From Streptomyces anulatus (lineage in GTDB: Bacteria > Actinomycetota > Actinomycetes > Streptomycetales > Streptomycetaceae), in assembly GCF_014650675.1 (NCBI RefSeq), contig NZ_BMVK01000002.1:186001-250000 (forward strand): DNA of 64,000 nucleotides, in the 5' to 3' direction. The position numbers and the translations under genes are program-made. Of this stretch, positions 37,035 to 45,591 are shown in pieces (position 1 is the first letter of the stretch; each line of letters begins with the position of its first letter). Under the pieces are notes generated by a model. That model made no database searches. It worked only from the letters and a program-made list of their open reading frames with translations, and was not told the DNA's origin.

Positions 37035-38006
37035 TCAGAACAGGACGCGGGCCAGCGAGGTGCGCGCGGCGGTGACCCTGGGGTCCTCCGGACCGATCAC
37101 CTCGAACAGCTCCAGCAGTCGCAGCCGGGCGGCGTCGCGGTCGTCGCCCGCGGTGCGGCGGACCGCTTCGACGAGCCGGCCGAAGGCGTCCTCGACATGT
37201 CCGCCGACCAGGTCGAGATCGGCGGCGGCGAGCTGGGCGTTCACATCGCCCGGGTTGTCCGCGGCCTCCTTGCGGACCGCCTGCGGGTCCATGCTCTGGA
37301 CGCGGCCGAGCAACTCCGCCTGGGCCAGGCCGAGCTTGGCCTCCGGGTTGCCCGGGTCGTCCGCGAGGACGTTCTTGTACGCCTGGACCGCTCCGCCGAA
37401 GTCATTGGCGTCGAGAGCGGACGCGGCGGCCTCCAGCACGGCGTCGTACGGGCCGGCGGGAGCCTCGGCCGGGACGGCGTCCGCCGGGGCGGCGTCCGGG
37501 TCGACGGCGATCCCGGTCAGCCCGAAGCGCTCCTCGCCGACCTGGATCAGCTGGTCCAGCGTCTCGCGGATCTGAGCCTCGGGGGCCGCGCCCTGGAAGA
37601 GCGGGAGGGCCTGCCCGGCGACGACGGCGAAGACGGCCGGAATGCCCTGGATGCCGAACTGCTGCATCAGCATCTGGTTCGCGTCGACATCGACCTTGGC
37701 CAGCAGGAAGCGGCCGTTGTACTCGACGGCCAGGCGCTCCAGCAGAGGGCCCAGCTGCTTGCACGGCTCGCACCACTCGGCCCAGAAGTCGATGACGACG
37801 GGGACCTCGGCGGAGCGCTGGAGGACGTCGCGCTCGAAGCCGGCTTCATCGACGTCGATCACCAGGGCGGCGGGCGCGACGGCGCCGGCGCCCCCGGTAC
37901 GGGAGGCCTCCGCGCGGGCCTGCTCCGCCCTGGCCTTGGCCTCGCCGGCCGCCTTGACGGCGGCGAGGTCGACAACGCCGCTCATGGACATGTTCCTAGG
38001 CTGCAT
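37035..38006 (-). CDS. Thioredoxin-like protein with C-terminal TPR region (CnoX/YbbN-like)
   Basis: 323 residues. A disordered N-terminus (1-45) is followed by a thioredoxin domain with VVIDFWAEWCEPCKQLG (C79, C82) and QGIPAVF (cis-Pro). The C-terminal half is helical with TPR-like spacing (ALDANDFGGAVQAYKNVLADDPGNPEAKLGLAQAEL..., QLAAADLDLVGGHVEDAFGRL). E. coli YbbN/CnoX is a chaperedoxin that protects proteins under oxidative stress and hands them to GroEL; the retained CxxC here suggests real redox activity as well. The ATG at 38006 has GGGGGAGG 9 bases upstream; other in-frame ATGs at 37991 and 37985 are possible. Confidence 0.88.
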   Translation of the reverse strand: MQPRNMSMSGVVDLAAVKAAGEAKARAEQARAEASRTGGAGAVAPAALVIDVDEAGFERDVLQRSAEVPVVIDFWAEWCEPCKQLGPLLERLAVEYNGRFLLAKVDVDANQMLMQQFGIQGIPAVFAVVAGQALPLFQGAAPEAQIRETLDQLIQVGEERFGLTGIAVDPDAAPADAVPAEAPAGPYDAVLEAAASALDANDFGGAVQAYKNVLADDPGNPEAKLGLAQAELLGRVQSMDPQAVRKEAADNPGDVNAQLAAADLDLVGGHVEDAFGRLVEAVRRTAGDDRDAARLRLLELFEVIGPEDPRVTAARTSLARVLF

Positions 38007-38457
38007 ACGTACATCCTCCCCCCTGAGCACACCGTTCCGGAAAGCGAGTGCGAGAACCGGACCGGCCCGGGCGCCCCCACCGGTGTGCGGGGGCGGACGG
38101 GCCGAGGCGGTCCCGGCTCCCCGGAGGCCCCGAAAGGCCCGGTGGAACCGGTCGGGCCCCTGAAAGACCCTGGCTGGAACTGACCGGGCCCGAAGGCCCG
38201 GGTGGACCTTCCGGATCCCCATCCGGCCGGTCCGTGCGGCCCCGGGTCCCCACCCGGCGCCTGGGATCTCCGTGGAGACCCCGGTGGCTGTCGCTCGTTC
38301 GTTCCGTGGCGCTCGGGGGCGATCCGGCCGCCTTCCTTACGCTACGACCCGTAGCGTAACTGCGGATCACCCCGCCCGGACAGATGATCCCGGTGATCTG
38401 TCTCACGGGCACCGGAGCACAACCGTTTCCCCTACCGGCCGGTATGGTCGCCGCATC
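38007..38457. other. Divergent intergenic region between thioredoxin-TPR gene and tetR
   Basis: 451 bases, no gene. 38060-38300 is very G+C-rich with several short self-complementary stretches, such as CCGGGCC-cgaa-GGCCCGG near 38185. The right part holds a 23-bp dyad (38337-38359, listed separately) and a TATGGT (38443-38448) that may be the -10 of tetR. Confidence 0.45.
38337..38359. promoter_or_regulatory. Operator-like 10-3-10 dyad upstream of tetR
   Basis: Perfect inverted repeat TTACGCTACG-acc-CGTAGCGTAA. Length and symmetry fit a TetR-family dimer-of-dimers or dimer site. It is 98 bases upstream of the TetR start and 330 from the thioredoxin-TPR start. Which protein binds is inferred from proximity. 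Confidence 0.6.
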
Positions 38458-39084
38458 ATGAACGACAGCGACCCCAAAGCCACCCGAACAGGACGTCCGC
38501 GGAGCACCGCGGCCGATGCCGCGATCCTCGAAGCGACGCGGGCGTCCCTGGTCGATCTCGGCTGGTCGAAGCTGACGATGGGGGATGTGGCGACCCGGGC
38601 CGGTGTCGCCAAGACGACCCTCTACCGGCGCTGGGCGGGCAAGAACGAGCTGGTCGTGGACGCGGTCGCCGTCCTCTTCGACGAGCTGGAGCTGCCCGAC
38701 CGGGGCAGTCTGGCCGCCGATGTGCAGGGCGTCGTGCTCCAGTTCGCCGCCCTGCTGGAGCGGCCGGAGGCCCGTACGGCGCTGATGGCGGTGGTCGCCG
38801 AGTCCACCCGCGACGACTCGCTGCGCCTCCGGATCCGCTCGGCCATCGTGGACCGGCAGAAGCGGCTGGTGCTCCTGGGCCGGCAACGCGCCCAGGCCCG
38901 CGGCGAGCTGCGGTACGAGGACGACGCCTCGACGGCTGCCCGCAACGCGGACCTGATCTTCGACGTGATCGCCGGAGCCGTGGTGCACCGCACCCTGGTG
39001 AGCGCGGAGCCGGTGGACTCCGAGTGGGCGAGCGGTTTCACCTCGCTGCTGCTGCTGGGGCTGGCGGGCGCGCAGGCCGGATAG
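38458..39084 (+). CDS. TetR/AcrR family regulator
   Basis: 208 residues. HTH: AAILEATRASLVDLGWSKLTMGDVATRAGVAKTTLYRRWAGKNELV (about 22-67). The C-terminal effector domain (AALLERPEARTALMAVVAEST...) has no assignable ligand. The ATG at 38458 lies 9 bases after TATGGT, so the message may be leaderless. The 23-bp dyad upstream is its probable own operator. It converges with icmA, so it is not an obvious regulator of that gene by position, although acyl-CoA-responsive TetR proteins are common near acyl-CoA genes. Confidence 0.9.
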   Translation: MNDSDPKATRTGRPRSTAADAAILEATRASLVDLGWSKLTMGDVATRAGVAKTTLYRRWAGKNELVVDAVAVLFDELELPDRGSLAADVQGVVLQFAALLERPEARTALMAVVAESTRDDSLRLRIRSAIVDRQKRLVLLGRQRAQARGELRYEDDASTAARNADLIFDVIAGAVVHRTLVSAEPVDSEWASGFTSLLLLGLAGAQAG

Positions 39085-39099
39085 CGGGGCGGCGGGACG

Positions 39100-39167
39100 A
39101 CCGGGCCCTGGCCCGGTTGCCCACGGCGCCCCGGTGACCCGGCGGGAAAGTCACCGGGTCACCGGGG
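39100..39167. terminator. Tandem hairpins between tetR and icmA
   Basis: Two inverted repeats: ACCGGGCC/GGCCCGGT (39100-39107, 39110-39117), and a perfect 14-bp stem (39129-39142 with 39154-39167, loop of 11). They separate converging stops at 39084 and 39180. Confidence 0.75.
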
Positions 39168-39179
39168 GATGACGGGAAC

Positions 39180-40880
39180 TCAGAAGCCCGGCGGCTCCGT
39201 GTAGGTGCCCCACTCCTCGCGCAGCACCCCGCAGATCTCGCCGAGCGTGGCCTCGGCCCGCACGGCGTCCAGCATCGGCGCGATCATGTTCGAGCCGTCG
39301 CGGGCGGAGGCGAGCATCGCGTCGAGGGCGGCGGTCACCTTGGCGTCGTCGCGGGCGGCCTTGCGGTCCGCGAGCTGGCTGACCTGGTCGCGCTCGACCT
39401 CGTGGCTGACCCGGAGGATCTCCAGGTCGCCGGTGACCGAGCCGTGGTGGACGTTGACGCCGACGACCCGCTTGTCGCCCTTCTCCAGGGCTCGCTGGTA
39501 CTGGAACGCGGACTCGGCGATCTCGCCGGTGAACCAGCCGTCCTCGATGCCGCGCAGGATGCCGGAGGTCATCGGCCCGATGGGGTGCTGCCCGTCGGGG
39601 TGGGCCCGGGTGCCGCGCTCCTTGATCTGGTCGAAGATCTTCTCGGCCTCGGCCTCGATCCGGTCGGTGAGCTGCTCGACGTACCAGGAACCGCCCAGCG
39701 GGTCGGCCACGTTGGCGACGCCGGTCTCCTCCATCAGCACCTGCTGGGTGCGCAGGGCGATCTCGGCGGCCTGCTCGGAGGGGAGCGCGAGGGTCTCGTC
39801 GAGGGCGTTGGTGTGCAGCGAGTTGGTGCCGCCGAGCACGGCGGAGAGCGCCTCGACGGCGGTGCGCACCACGTTGTTGTACGGCTGCTGCGCGGTGAGC
39901 GAGACACCGGCGGTCTGGGTGTGGAAGCGCAGCCACTGCGCCTTGTCGGTCTGCGCGCCGTACGTCTCCTTCATCCAGCGGGCCCAGATGCGGCGGGCGG
40001 CGCGGAACTTGGCGATCTCCTCGAAGAAGTCCAGGTGCGCGTCGAAGAAGAAGGAGAGCCCGGGGGCGAAGGTGTCGACGTCCAGGCCGCGCGAGAGGCC
40101 CAGTTCCACGTAGCCGAAGCCGTCCGCGAGGGTGTAGGCCAGCTCCTGCGCGGCCGTCGCCCCGGCCTCGCGGATGTGGTAGCCGGAGACGGAGAGCGGC
40201 TTGTAGGCGGGGATGTCGCGGGCGCAGTGCTCCATCAGGTCGCCGATGAGGCGCAGGTGGGGCTCGGGCTGGAAGAGCCACTCCTTCTGCGCGATGTACT
40301 CCTTGAAGATGTCGGTCTGGAGCGTGCCGTTGAGCACGCCCGGGTCGACGCCCTGGCGCTCGGCGGCGACCAGGTACATGCAGAAGACGGGCACGGCCGG
40401 GCCGCTGATCGTCATCGAGGTGGTGACGTCGCCGAGGGGGATGTCCCCGAAGAGGATCTCCATGTCGGCGGCGGAGTCGATGGCGACCCCGCAGTGGCCG
40501 ACCTCGCCGAGCGCGCGCGGGTCGTCGGAGTCCCGGCCCATCAGCGTCGGCATGTCGAAGGCGACGCTGAGGCCGCCGCCGCCCGCCGCGAGGATCATCT
40601 TGTAGCGCTCGTTGGTCTGCTGGGCGTTGCCGAAGCCGGCGAACTGGCGGATCGTCCAGGTGCGGCCCCGGTAGCCGGTGGGGTGCAGCCCGCGGGTGAA
40701 GGGGTACTCCCCCGGCCAGCCGATCCGCTCGAATCCCTCGTACGTGTCACCGGGGCGCGGCCCGTACGCGGGCTCGACCGGGTCGCCGGAGAGCGTGGTG
40801 AAGTCCGCGTCACGCTTGCGGGCCTTGTCGTAACGGGCCTGCCAGCGGAGGCGGCCTTCCTCGATCGCGTCAGCGTCCAT
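39180..40880 (-). CDS. icmA: Isobutyryl-CoA mutase large subunit
   Basis: 566 residues, the substrate-binding barrel of an adenosylcobalamin acyl-CoA mutase without a B12 domain (supplied by a separate IcmB). Two diagnostic positions separate it from methylmalonyl-CoA mutase: F80 in TIRQFAGFG (Tyr in MCM) and Q198 in EYIAQKEW (Arg in MCM). Both match IcmA, which rearranges isobutyryl-CoA and n-butyryl-CoA and links valine breakdown to polyketide precursors. No icmB is in the window. The ATG at 40880 has only GAGG at 3-6 bases and lies 7 bases from a 24-bp palindrome, suggesting a short leader and tight control. Confidence 0.95.
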   Translation of the reverse strand: MDADAIEEGRLRWQARYDKARKRDADFTTLSGDPVEPAYGPRPGDTYEGFERIGWPGEYPFTRGLHPTGYRGRTWTIRQFAGFGNAQQTNERYKMILAAGGGGLSVAFDMPTLMGRDSDDPRALGEVGHCGVAIDSAADMEILFGDIPLGDVTTSMTISGPAVPVFCMYLVAAERQGVDPGVLNGTLQTDIFKEYIAQKEWLFQPEPHLRLIGDLMEHCARDIPAYKPLSVSGYHIREAGATAAQELAYTLADGFGYVELGLSRGLDVDTFAPGLSFFFDAHLDFFEEIAKFRAARRIWARWMKETYGAQTDKAQWLRFHTQTAGVSLTAQQPYNNVVRTAVEALSAVLGGTNSLHTNALDETLALPSEQAAEIALRTQQVLMEETGVANVADPLGGSWYVEQLTDRIEAEAEKIFDQIKERGTRAHPDGQHPIGPMTSGILRGIEDGWFTGEIAESAFQYQRALEKGDKRVVGVNVHHGSVTGDLEILRVSHEVERDQVSQLADRKAARDDAKVTAALDAMLASARDGSNMIAPMLDAVRAEATLGEICGVLREEWGTYTEPPGF

Positions 40881-40887
40881 ACCTCGA

Positions 40888-40911
40888 ATTTACTAGGACG
40901 TCCTAGTAAAT
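40888..40911. promoter_or_regulatory. 24-bp perfect palindrome at the icmA start
   Basis: The half-site ATTTACTAGGAC is repeated exactly as its reverse complement with no spacer. It starts 7 bases upstream of the icmA ATG and would overlap any -10 or transcription start, so a bound dimer should repress icmA. It is much longer and more A+T-rich than expected by chance here. The binding protein is unknown. Confidence 0.75.
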
Positions 40912-40976
40912 GTCGATGGCAAACCGCCCGGCGCTTTTCGCGCGGGGCGGTTCGGGGTGGTCCGGAGCCCTGTGGC

Positions 40977-41303
40977 TCAGGCCTTGGCGGTCACCGGTGC
41001 GGGGTCGGTGACCAGGGCGCGGGCCTCGCGGCTGACCTTGGGTTCGACGAAGAACGAGGCGAAGGGGATGCAGCCCGCGGCCAGCACCCACAGGAGCTTG
41101 CCGAAGGGCCACTTCGCCTTGGAGCCGAGATCGAACGCGAAGACGACGTAGACGATGAACAGCACGCCGTGGATCTGCGAGATCAGCATGGTGTCGCCGG
41201 TCTCGAAGCCGTACTTCGCGATGATCGCCACGGTGAAGACGAGCAGCCAGATGGCGGTGACGTAGGCCATCACCCGGTAGCGGGTGAGCACGTTCTGTTT
41301 CAT
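40977..41303 (-). CDS. DUF3817 integral membrane protein
   Basis: 108 residues with three hydrophobic segments (MAYVTAIWLLVFTVAIIA, the IHGVLFIVYVVFAFDL block, and LLWVLAAGCIPFASFFV). The invariant-looking HGxxFxxY and KAKWP motifs identify DUF3817, a family without known function. The ATG at 41303 has no clear Shine-Dalgarno site; TACGCT lies 8 bases in front, so a leaderless start is possible. A paralogue is encoded at 49842-50192. Confidence 0.85.
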   Translation of the reverse strand: MKQNVLTRYRVMAYVTAIWLLVFTVAIIAKYGFETGDTMLISQIHGVLFIVYVVFAFDLGSKAKWPFGKLLWVLAAGCIPFASFFVEPKVSREARALVTDPAPVTAKA

Positions 41304-41370
41304 GGCTACGAGCGTAACGGGACGACCGGGGCGATCTTCGCGCGACCCCGGCCTCACCGGAAGGCCGCGT

Positions 41371-41880
41371 TCACTTCTCCTCGAAGTCCTGGGCCGCCAC
41401 CCGGAGCGGACGCAGCATGGCGAAGATCTCGGCGCACTCCTCGGAGTCGTACACCCCGAGCCCGAAGTCGATCGCGACCAGGTCCCGGGTGGCCGCCTCG
41501 ACGACGTCGCGGCCCTTGTCGGTGATGGACGCCAGCGTTCCGCGGCCGTCGTTGGGGTTCGGCCGCTTCCCCACGAGACCGGACCTGACCAGCCGGTCCA
41601 CGGTGTTGGTGACCGAGGTGGGATGCACCATCAGCCGCTCCCCGATCTTGGACATCGGCAGCTCACCGGCCTTGGAGAAGGCGAGCAGCACCAGCGCCTC
41701 GTACCGGGCGAAGGTCAGCCCGTACGGCTTGACGACGGCGTCGACCTCGGCGAGCAGGATCTGCTGGGCCCGCATGATCGACGTGATCGCCCCCATCGAG
41801 GGCACGGGTCCCCAGCGCTGCTGCCAGAGCTCGTCGGCGCGGGCGATGGGATCGAAGGGAAGACTGAGCGGCTTCGGCAC
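41371..41880 (-). CDS. MarR family transcriptional regulator
   Basis: 169 residues with a winged helix: LTFARYEALVLLAFSKAGELPMSKIGERLMVHPTSVTNTVDRLVRSGLVGKRPNPNDGRGTLASITDKG (about 53-122), including the wing DGRGT. The GTG at 41880 begins only 10 bases after the MFS stop on the same strand, so it may be the second gene of an MFS-marR operon, or respond to the MFS substrate. Ligand unknown. Confidence 0.9.
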   Translation of the reverse strand: MPKPLSLPFDPIARADELWQQRWGPVPSMGAITSIMRAQQILLAEVDAVVKPYGLTFARYEALVLLAFSKAGELPMSKIGERLMVHPTSVTNTVDRLVRSGLVGKRPNPNDGRGTLASITDKGRDVVEAATRDLVAIDFGLGVYDSEECAEIFAMLRPLRVAAQDFEEK

Positions 41881-41890
41881 GGCATCGACC

Positions 41891-43312
41891 TTACCGACTG
41901 GTCATATGCCGGTCAGCCCTGTCTCGTCCTTCGGTATCGGACATCCGTCCGGGGGCTGTCCTGCGGACCTCGGCGACGAGCAGGAGCGTGCTGACGGTAC
42001 CGATGATTCCGGATCCGGCGACCACCTGGTGCACGGGGAAGAACTCGGCCGCGAGCCCCGCCAGCCCCATCCCTAGGCCCTGGACGGTCATCAGCCCGGC
42101 GGTGAGCAGCGTCATGGCCCGGCCGCGCAGCTCCGGGGGCACGGCGTCGACGAACCACTGGTCGAGCCCGATCACGTACGCGGCGCCGGCGCCGGCCAGG
42201 GCGAGGGCCGCCAGGGCGAGCGGCAGCCCGGGGCGGACCACGTACACGAGGAGCGGGAGCAGGCCGGCGGCGGCGACCGGCAGGACGATCCGGGAGCGGT
42301 TACGGGGGCTGAGCGCGGAGCCCACGAACAGCTCGGCCCCGATGTGCCCGACGGCCATCGCGCAGAGCAGCAGCCCGAGCGCGGCGGGCGAGGCCCCGAT
42401 CGCGTCGGCGTACGGGGCGGCGAGCGCCTCCGGGGCCACCACGAACATCGCGGGCAGCCAGAACAGCAGCATCAGCGCCCGGATGCGGCGGTCTCCCAGC
42501 ACCAGACGGGCCCCGGAGAGCGACTCCTTCAGCAGCGTCCCGCCGCCGTCGCCGGTGACCGAGCGGGCGGGGCGGTCGCGGGTGCCGAAGCGGAGCAGGG
42601 CGGCCGAGCACAGGAAGGTCACCACGGTGACGGTGATCGCGCCGCGCGGGGACAGCACGGTGAGCAGCACTCCTCCCGCGCCGAACCCGATGAGCATCGC
42701 GCTCTGCGAGACGATCCGCAGCAAGGAGCGGCCCAGCACGTAGAGGTCGCCCTCGCCGAGGATGTCGGTGAGCGCCGCCATCCGGGTCCCGGTGAAGACG
42801 GGCGCGATGGCGGCGACCAGGCAGCGCAGGGCGAGCAGCCCGGCGACCGGGGTGGCGGGCACCAGCATCACGGCGACGCAGGCGGCGCAGAGCAGATCGC
42901 AGACGACCAGGACGCGGCGGGCCGGGTAGCGGTCGGCGACCCCCGCGAACAGGGTGCCGCCGATCATGTACGGAAGCAGCCCCAGCGCGAAGGTCAGCGC
43001 GCTGAGCAGCGGGGAGCCGGTGAGGTCGTAGACGAGCACGGTGAGCGCCAGTTCACTGACCACGACGCCGAGCAGCGAGAGCAGATGCGCGGCGAAGACG
43101 GCCCGGAACTCGGTGACGGCGAAGACGGCCCGGTAGCCGCGCGGGGCGGCGGGCGCCGGGGCACCGGGGGCGGGGGCGGCGGGCTCCCGGAGCGTGGGCC
43201 CGGGGCCCGGGTCAGGGTGGGCGGCACGCTCCGGGGGCGGAGCCGGGACCGGTGTCGCCGGGGCGGGCGGTGTACGGGGTGTGTCCGCCGGGGCGGGGCT
43301 TTCGGTCGGCAT
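41891..43312 (-). CDS. MFS transporter (likely efflux)
   Basis: 473 residues. A Pro/Ala-rich, probably disordered N-terminal tail of about 60 residues precedes some 12 hydrophobic segments. The motif-A-like GVADRYPARRVLVVCDLL follows TM2-TM3, and a long central loop (GTRDRPARSVTGDGGGTLL) separates the halves. It resembles the Enterobactin exporter-like/DHA3 group of macrolide or drug exporters. The ATG at 43312 was chosen as the end of plausible coding upstream. It is divergent from an ArsR-type regulator with a dyad between them. Confidence 0.88.
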   Translation of the reverse strand: MPTESPAPADTPRTPPAPATPVPAPPPERAAHPDPGPGPTLREPAAPAPGAPAPAAPRGYRAVFAVTEFRAVFAAHLLSLLGVVVSELALTVLVYDLTGSPLLSALTFALGLLPYMIGGTLFAGVADRYPARRVLVVCDLLCAACVAVMLVPATPVAGLLALRCLVAAIAPVFTGTRMAALTDILGEGDLYVLGRSLLRIVSQSAMLIGFGAGGVLLTVLSPRGAITVTVVTFLCSAALLRFGTRDRPARSVTGDGGGTLLKESLSGARLVLGDRRIRALMLLFWLPAMFVVAPEALAAPYADAIGASPAALGLLLCAMAVGHIGAELFVGSALSPRNRSRIVLPVAAAGLLPLLVYVVRPGLPLALAALALAGAGAAYVIGLDQWFVDAVPPELRGRAMTLLTAGLMTVQGLGMGLAGLAAEFFPVHQVVAGSGIIGTVSTLLLVAEVRRTAPGRMSDTEGRDRADRHMTSR

Positions 43313-43345
43313 GGGACGAGCCTGGGGCCGGGGCGCGGCCGGCCC

Positions 43346-43367
43346 TAGACTTTCGGCTGGAGCCGAA
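43346..43367 (+). promoter_or_regulatory. ArsR promoter/operator: -10 and 7-2-7 dyad
   Basis: A -10-like TAGACT (43346-43351) is overlapped by the perfect dyad TTCGGCT-gg-AGCCGAA (43352-43367), which would cover the transcription start. Lying 29 bases upstream of the ArsR start and 40 from the MFS start, it fits a repressor site serving both directions. Confidence 0.6.
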
Positions 43368-43395
43368 TGTTCGCGGCCGCGAGCGAGGGGGAGAC

Positions 43396-44379
43396 ATGCC
43401 GTTCCAGCTGCACTTCGGCGAGAGCGATCTGCTGCGCTGCCGGTTCGCGCTGTCACCGCTGTTCGAGACCCAGGAGGCGGTGCGCACCCTGTCGCGCCCC
43501 TACCGCCACGGCTACCACCTGCCCTGGCTCCGCCGGATCCGGGAGGCGGCCGTGACGCTGGACCTGGAGCCGTTGTGGCTGCTGATGCCGGACAGCGGCC
43601 ACAACCCGGACTTCATCTGCCCTCCGCCGATAGGACCGCTGGCCACCTTCGAGGAGGAGATCGCGGCGGTGCGGGCCGTCGATCCGGAGGTGGCGCGGGC
43701 CGACATGGCGCTGGCGCTGGGCGACCGGCCGGGCGGTCCCGAATCGGCGACCGGGCGGCGGCTGCTGGCCGATCCGGCGCGGGCCGTGCACGAGCTCGCC
43801 GATCTGCTGGAGCGGGCCTGGCAGACGCTGATCGAGCCGTACTGGCCCCGGCTGCGGGCGCTGCTGGAGGCGGACATCGCCTACCACTCGAGGCGGCTCG
43901 CGGACAGCGGGCTCGAACAGGTGCTGGGCGAGGTGAGTCCTCGGCTGAGCTGGAACGGCTCGACGCTCACCGTGACCGGGACCCGGGGCGATCACCAGCG
44001 GGTGCTGGGCGGGCAGGGCCTGGTGCTGATGCCGAGCGTATTCGTCTGGCCGGAGGTGGTGGGCGGCCACGAGGAGCCCTGGCAGCCGGGGCTGATCTAC
44101 CCGGCGCGCGGTATCGGCGGGCTGTGGAGCGAGTCCGGCGACCGGACCCCGGGGACCCTCGCCCGGCTGCTCGGCCGGGTCCGGGCCGATGTGCTGTGCG
44201 CGCTGGACGAACCGGCCGGGACGAGCGCCCTGGCACACCGGCTGGGCCTCGCCCCCTCGTCCGTGTCGGCCCATCTGTCCGTGCTGCGCGGGGCGGGGCT
44301 GCTGGCCTCGCGGCGCTACGGACACCAGGTGCTGTACGAGCGCACGCCGCTGGGGATCGCGCTGGCCGCCTCGGAGTGA
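43396..44379 (+). CDS. ArsR-family regulator with DUF5937 N-terminal domain
   Basis: 327 residues. The N-terminal ~220 residues (MPFQLHFGESDLLRCRFALSPLFE, ETQEAVRTL...) match the DUF5937-type domain seen in streptomycete ArsR regulators. The C-terminal winged helix is VRADVLCALDEPAGTSALAHRLGLAPSSVSAHLSVLRGAGLLASRRYGHQVLYERTPLG (about 262-320). No metal-binding Cys motif is seen, so it probably senses a small molecule. The ATG at 43396 has GGGGGAG 5 bases upstream. It is divergent from the MFS exporter, its likely target. Confidence 0.88.
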   Translation: MPFQLHFGESDLLRCRFALSPLFETQEAVRTLSRPYRHGYHLPWLRRIREAAVTLDLEPLWLLMPDSGHNPDFICPPPIGPLATFEEEIAAVRAVDPEVARADMALALGDRPGGPESATGRRLLADPARAVHELADLLERAWQTLIEPYWPRLRALLEADIAYHSRRLADSGLEQVLGEVSPRLSWNGSTLTVTGTRGDHQRVLGGQGLVLMPSVFVWPEVVGGHEEPWQPGLIYPARGIGGLWSESGDRTPGTLARLLGRVRADVLCALDEPAGTSALAHRLGLAPSSVSAHLSVLRGAGLLASRRYGHQVLYERTPLGIALAASE

Positions 44380-44517
44380 CGCGCGCCTGGCCCAGGCCCT
44401 AGCGGCATAAGGGTCACGGACGGTGTCGCGCCGCCACTCTCGGTGACCGTCATGTCACGATTGCTCACGTTTCCCTGTGCTCCGTATCCGTGAGTCACCG
44501 CCGTCCGAGGGGTCTGG

Positions 44518-45567
44518 ATGTCCGGCCGCAGAATCGTCCCCCGCGCTCTCCCCCGTACCGTCCCCGTCCTGGCCGCCCTCACCCTGGCGACCGTCCTCAC
44601 CACGGGCTGCTCGACACCGGAACCGCACGTCACCCGGACCGCCGAGGCGGCGGACGACCTCGTCCGGGGCGAACCCGCCCCGAGCGCGGCATCCCCGTAC
44701 TGGGTCGACCCGAACAGCGACGCCGCCCGCCAGGTGCGCACCTGGGAGAAGCAGGGGCGCGAGACGGAGGCGAAGATCCTGCGGCGGATCTCCGGGCGGC
44801 CGGTGGCCGACTGGCCCGCGTGGGACGACCCGGCCCCGGGGATCCGGGCCGCGGCGAGGTCCGCCGCCCGCACGAAGAAGACCATCCTGCTGGTGGCGTA
44901 CAACATCCCGCACCGCGACTGCGGGCTCTACTCCGCGGGCGGCGCGAAGGACGCGGACTCCTACCGTTCCTGGATCGGGGAGTTCGCCGACGCCATCGGG
45001 GACGCGCCCGCGACCGTGATCCTGGAGCCGGACGCCCTCCCCCACATCACGGACGGCTGCACCCCGCCCGAGCACCACGCCGAGCGCTACCAGCTCCTCT
45101 CCGAGGCGGTGGACACGCTCAAGGCCCTGCCGAAGACCCAGGTCTACCTGGACGCGGGCAACCCGGACTGGATCGACGAGCCGTCCAAGATGGCGCAGCC
45201 GCTGCGACAGGCCGGCATCGACCGGGCCGACGGCTTCTCGCTGAACGTGTCCAACTTCCAGTCGAACGAGAGCGTGAAGGCGTACGCCGGCCGGCTCTCC
45301 GACGCCGTGGGCGGCTCGCACTTCGTGATCGACACCAGCCGCAACGGCAACGGCCCCCTGTCCGGGGGCCGTGAGGAGGCCTGGTGCAATCCGCCGGGCC
45401 GGGGGCTCGGCACTCCGCCGACCACCGACACCGGCGACGACCGGCTCGACGCGTATCTGTGGATCAAGCGGCCGGGCGACTCCGACGGCACCTGCCGGGG
45501 CGGCCCGCCGGCCGGCGACTGGTGGCCGGAGTACGCGCTCGGCCTGGCGAGGCGCGCCGCTTCCTGA
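44518..45567 (+). CDS. GH6 family endoglucanase-like lipoprotein (CslZ type)
   Basis: 349 residues. Lipobox LTTGC with lipidation Cys31 predicts a membrane-anchored lipoprotein. The catalytic domain is a full GH6: YNIPHRDC (D134), ILEPDALP (D172, proton donor), YLDAGNPDW, NVSNF, DTSRNGNGP (D272), CNPPGRGLG and WIKRPGDSDG. There is no cellulose-binding module. It should cut beta-1,4-glucan outside the membrane. The ATG at 44518 has GAGGGG about 8 bases upstream. It converges on glxA-cslA, and a role in trimming the CslA glucan is the likely meaning of this clustering. Confidence 0.9.
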   Translation: MSGRRIVPRALPRTVPVLAALTLATVLTTGCSTPEPHVTRTAEAADDLVRGEPAPSAASPYWVDPNSDAARQVRTWEKQGRETEAKILRRISGRPVADWPAWDDPAPGIRAAARSAARTKKTILLVAYNIPHRDCGLYSAGGAKDADSYRSWIGEFADAIGDAPATVILEPDALPHITDGCTPPEHHAERYQLLSEAVDTLKALPKTQVYLDAGNPDWIDEPSKMAQPLRQAGIDRADGFSLNVSNFQSNESVKAYAGRLSDAVGGSHFVIDTSRNGNGPLSGGREEAWCNPPGRGLGTPPTTDTGDDRLDAYLWIKRPGDSDGTCRGGPPAGDWWPEYALGLARRAAS

Positions 45568-45591
45568 AGCGGTCCCGGGGCGCTTTCGGGG

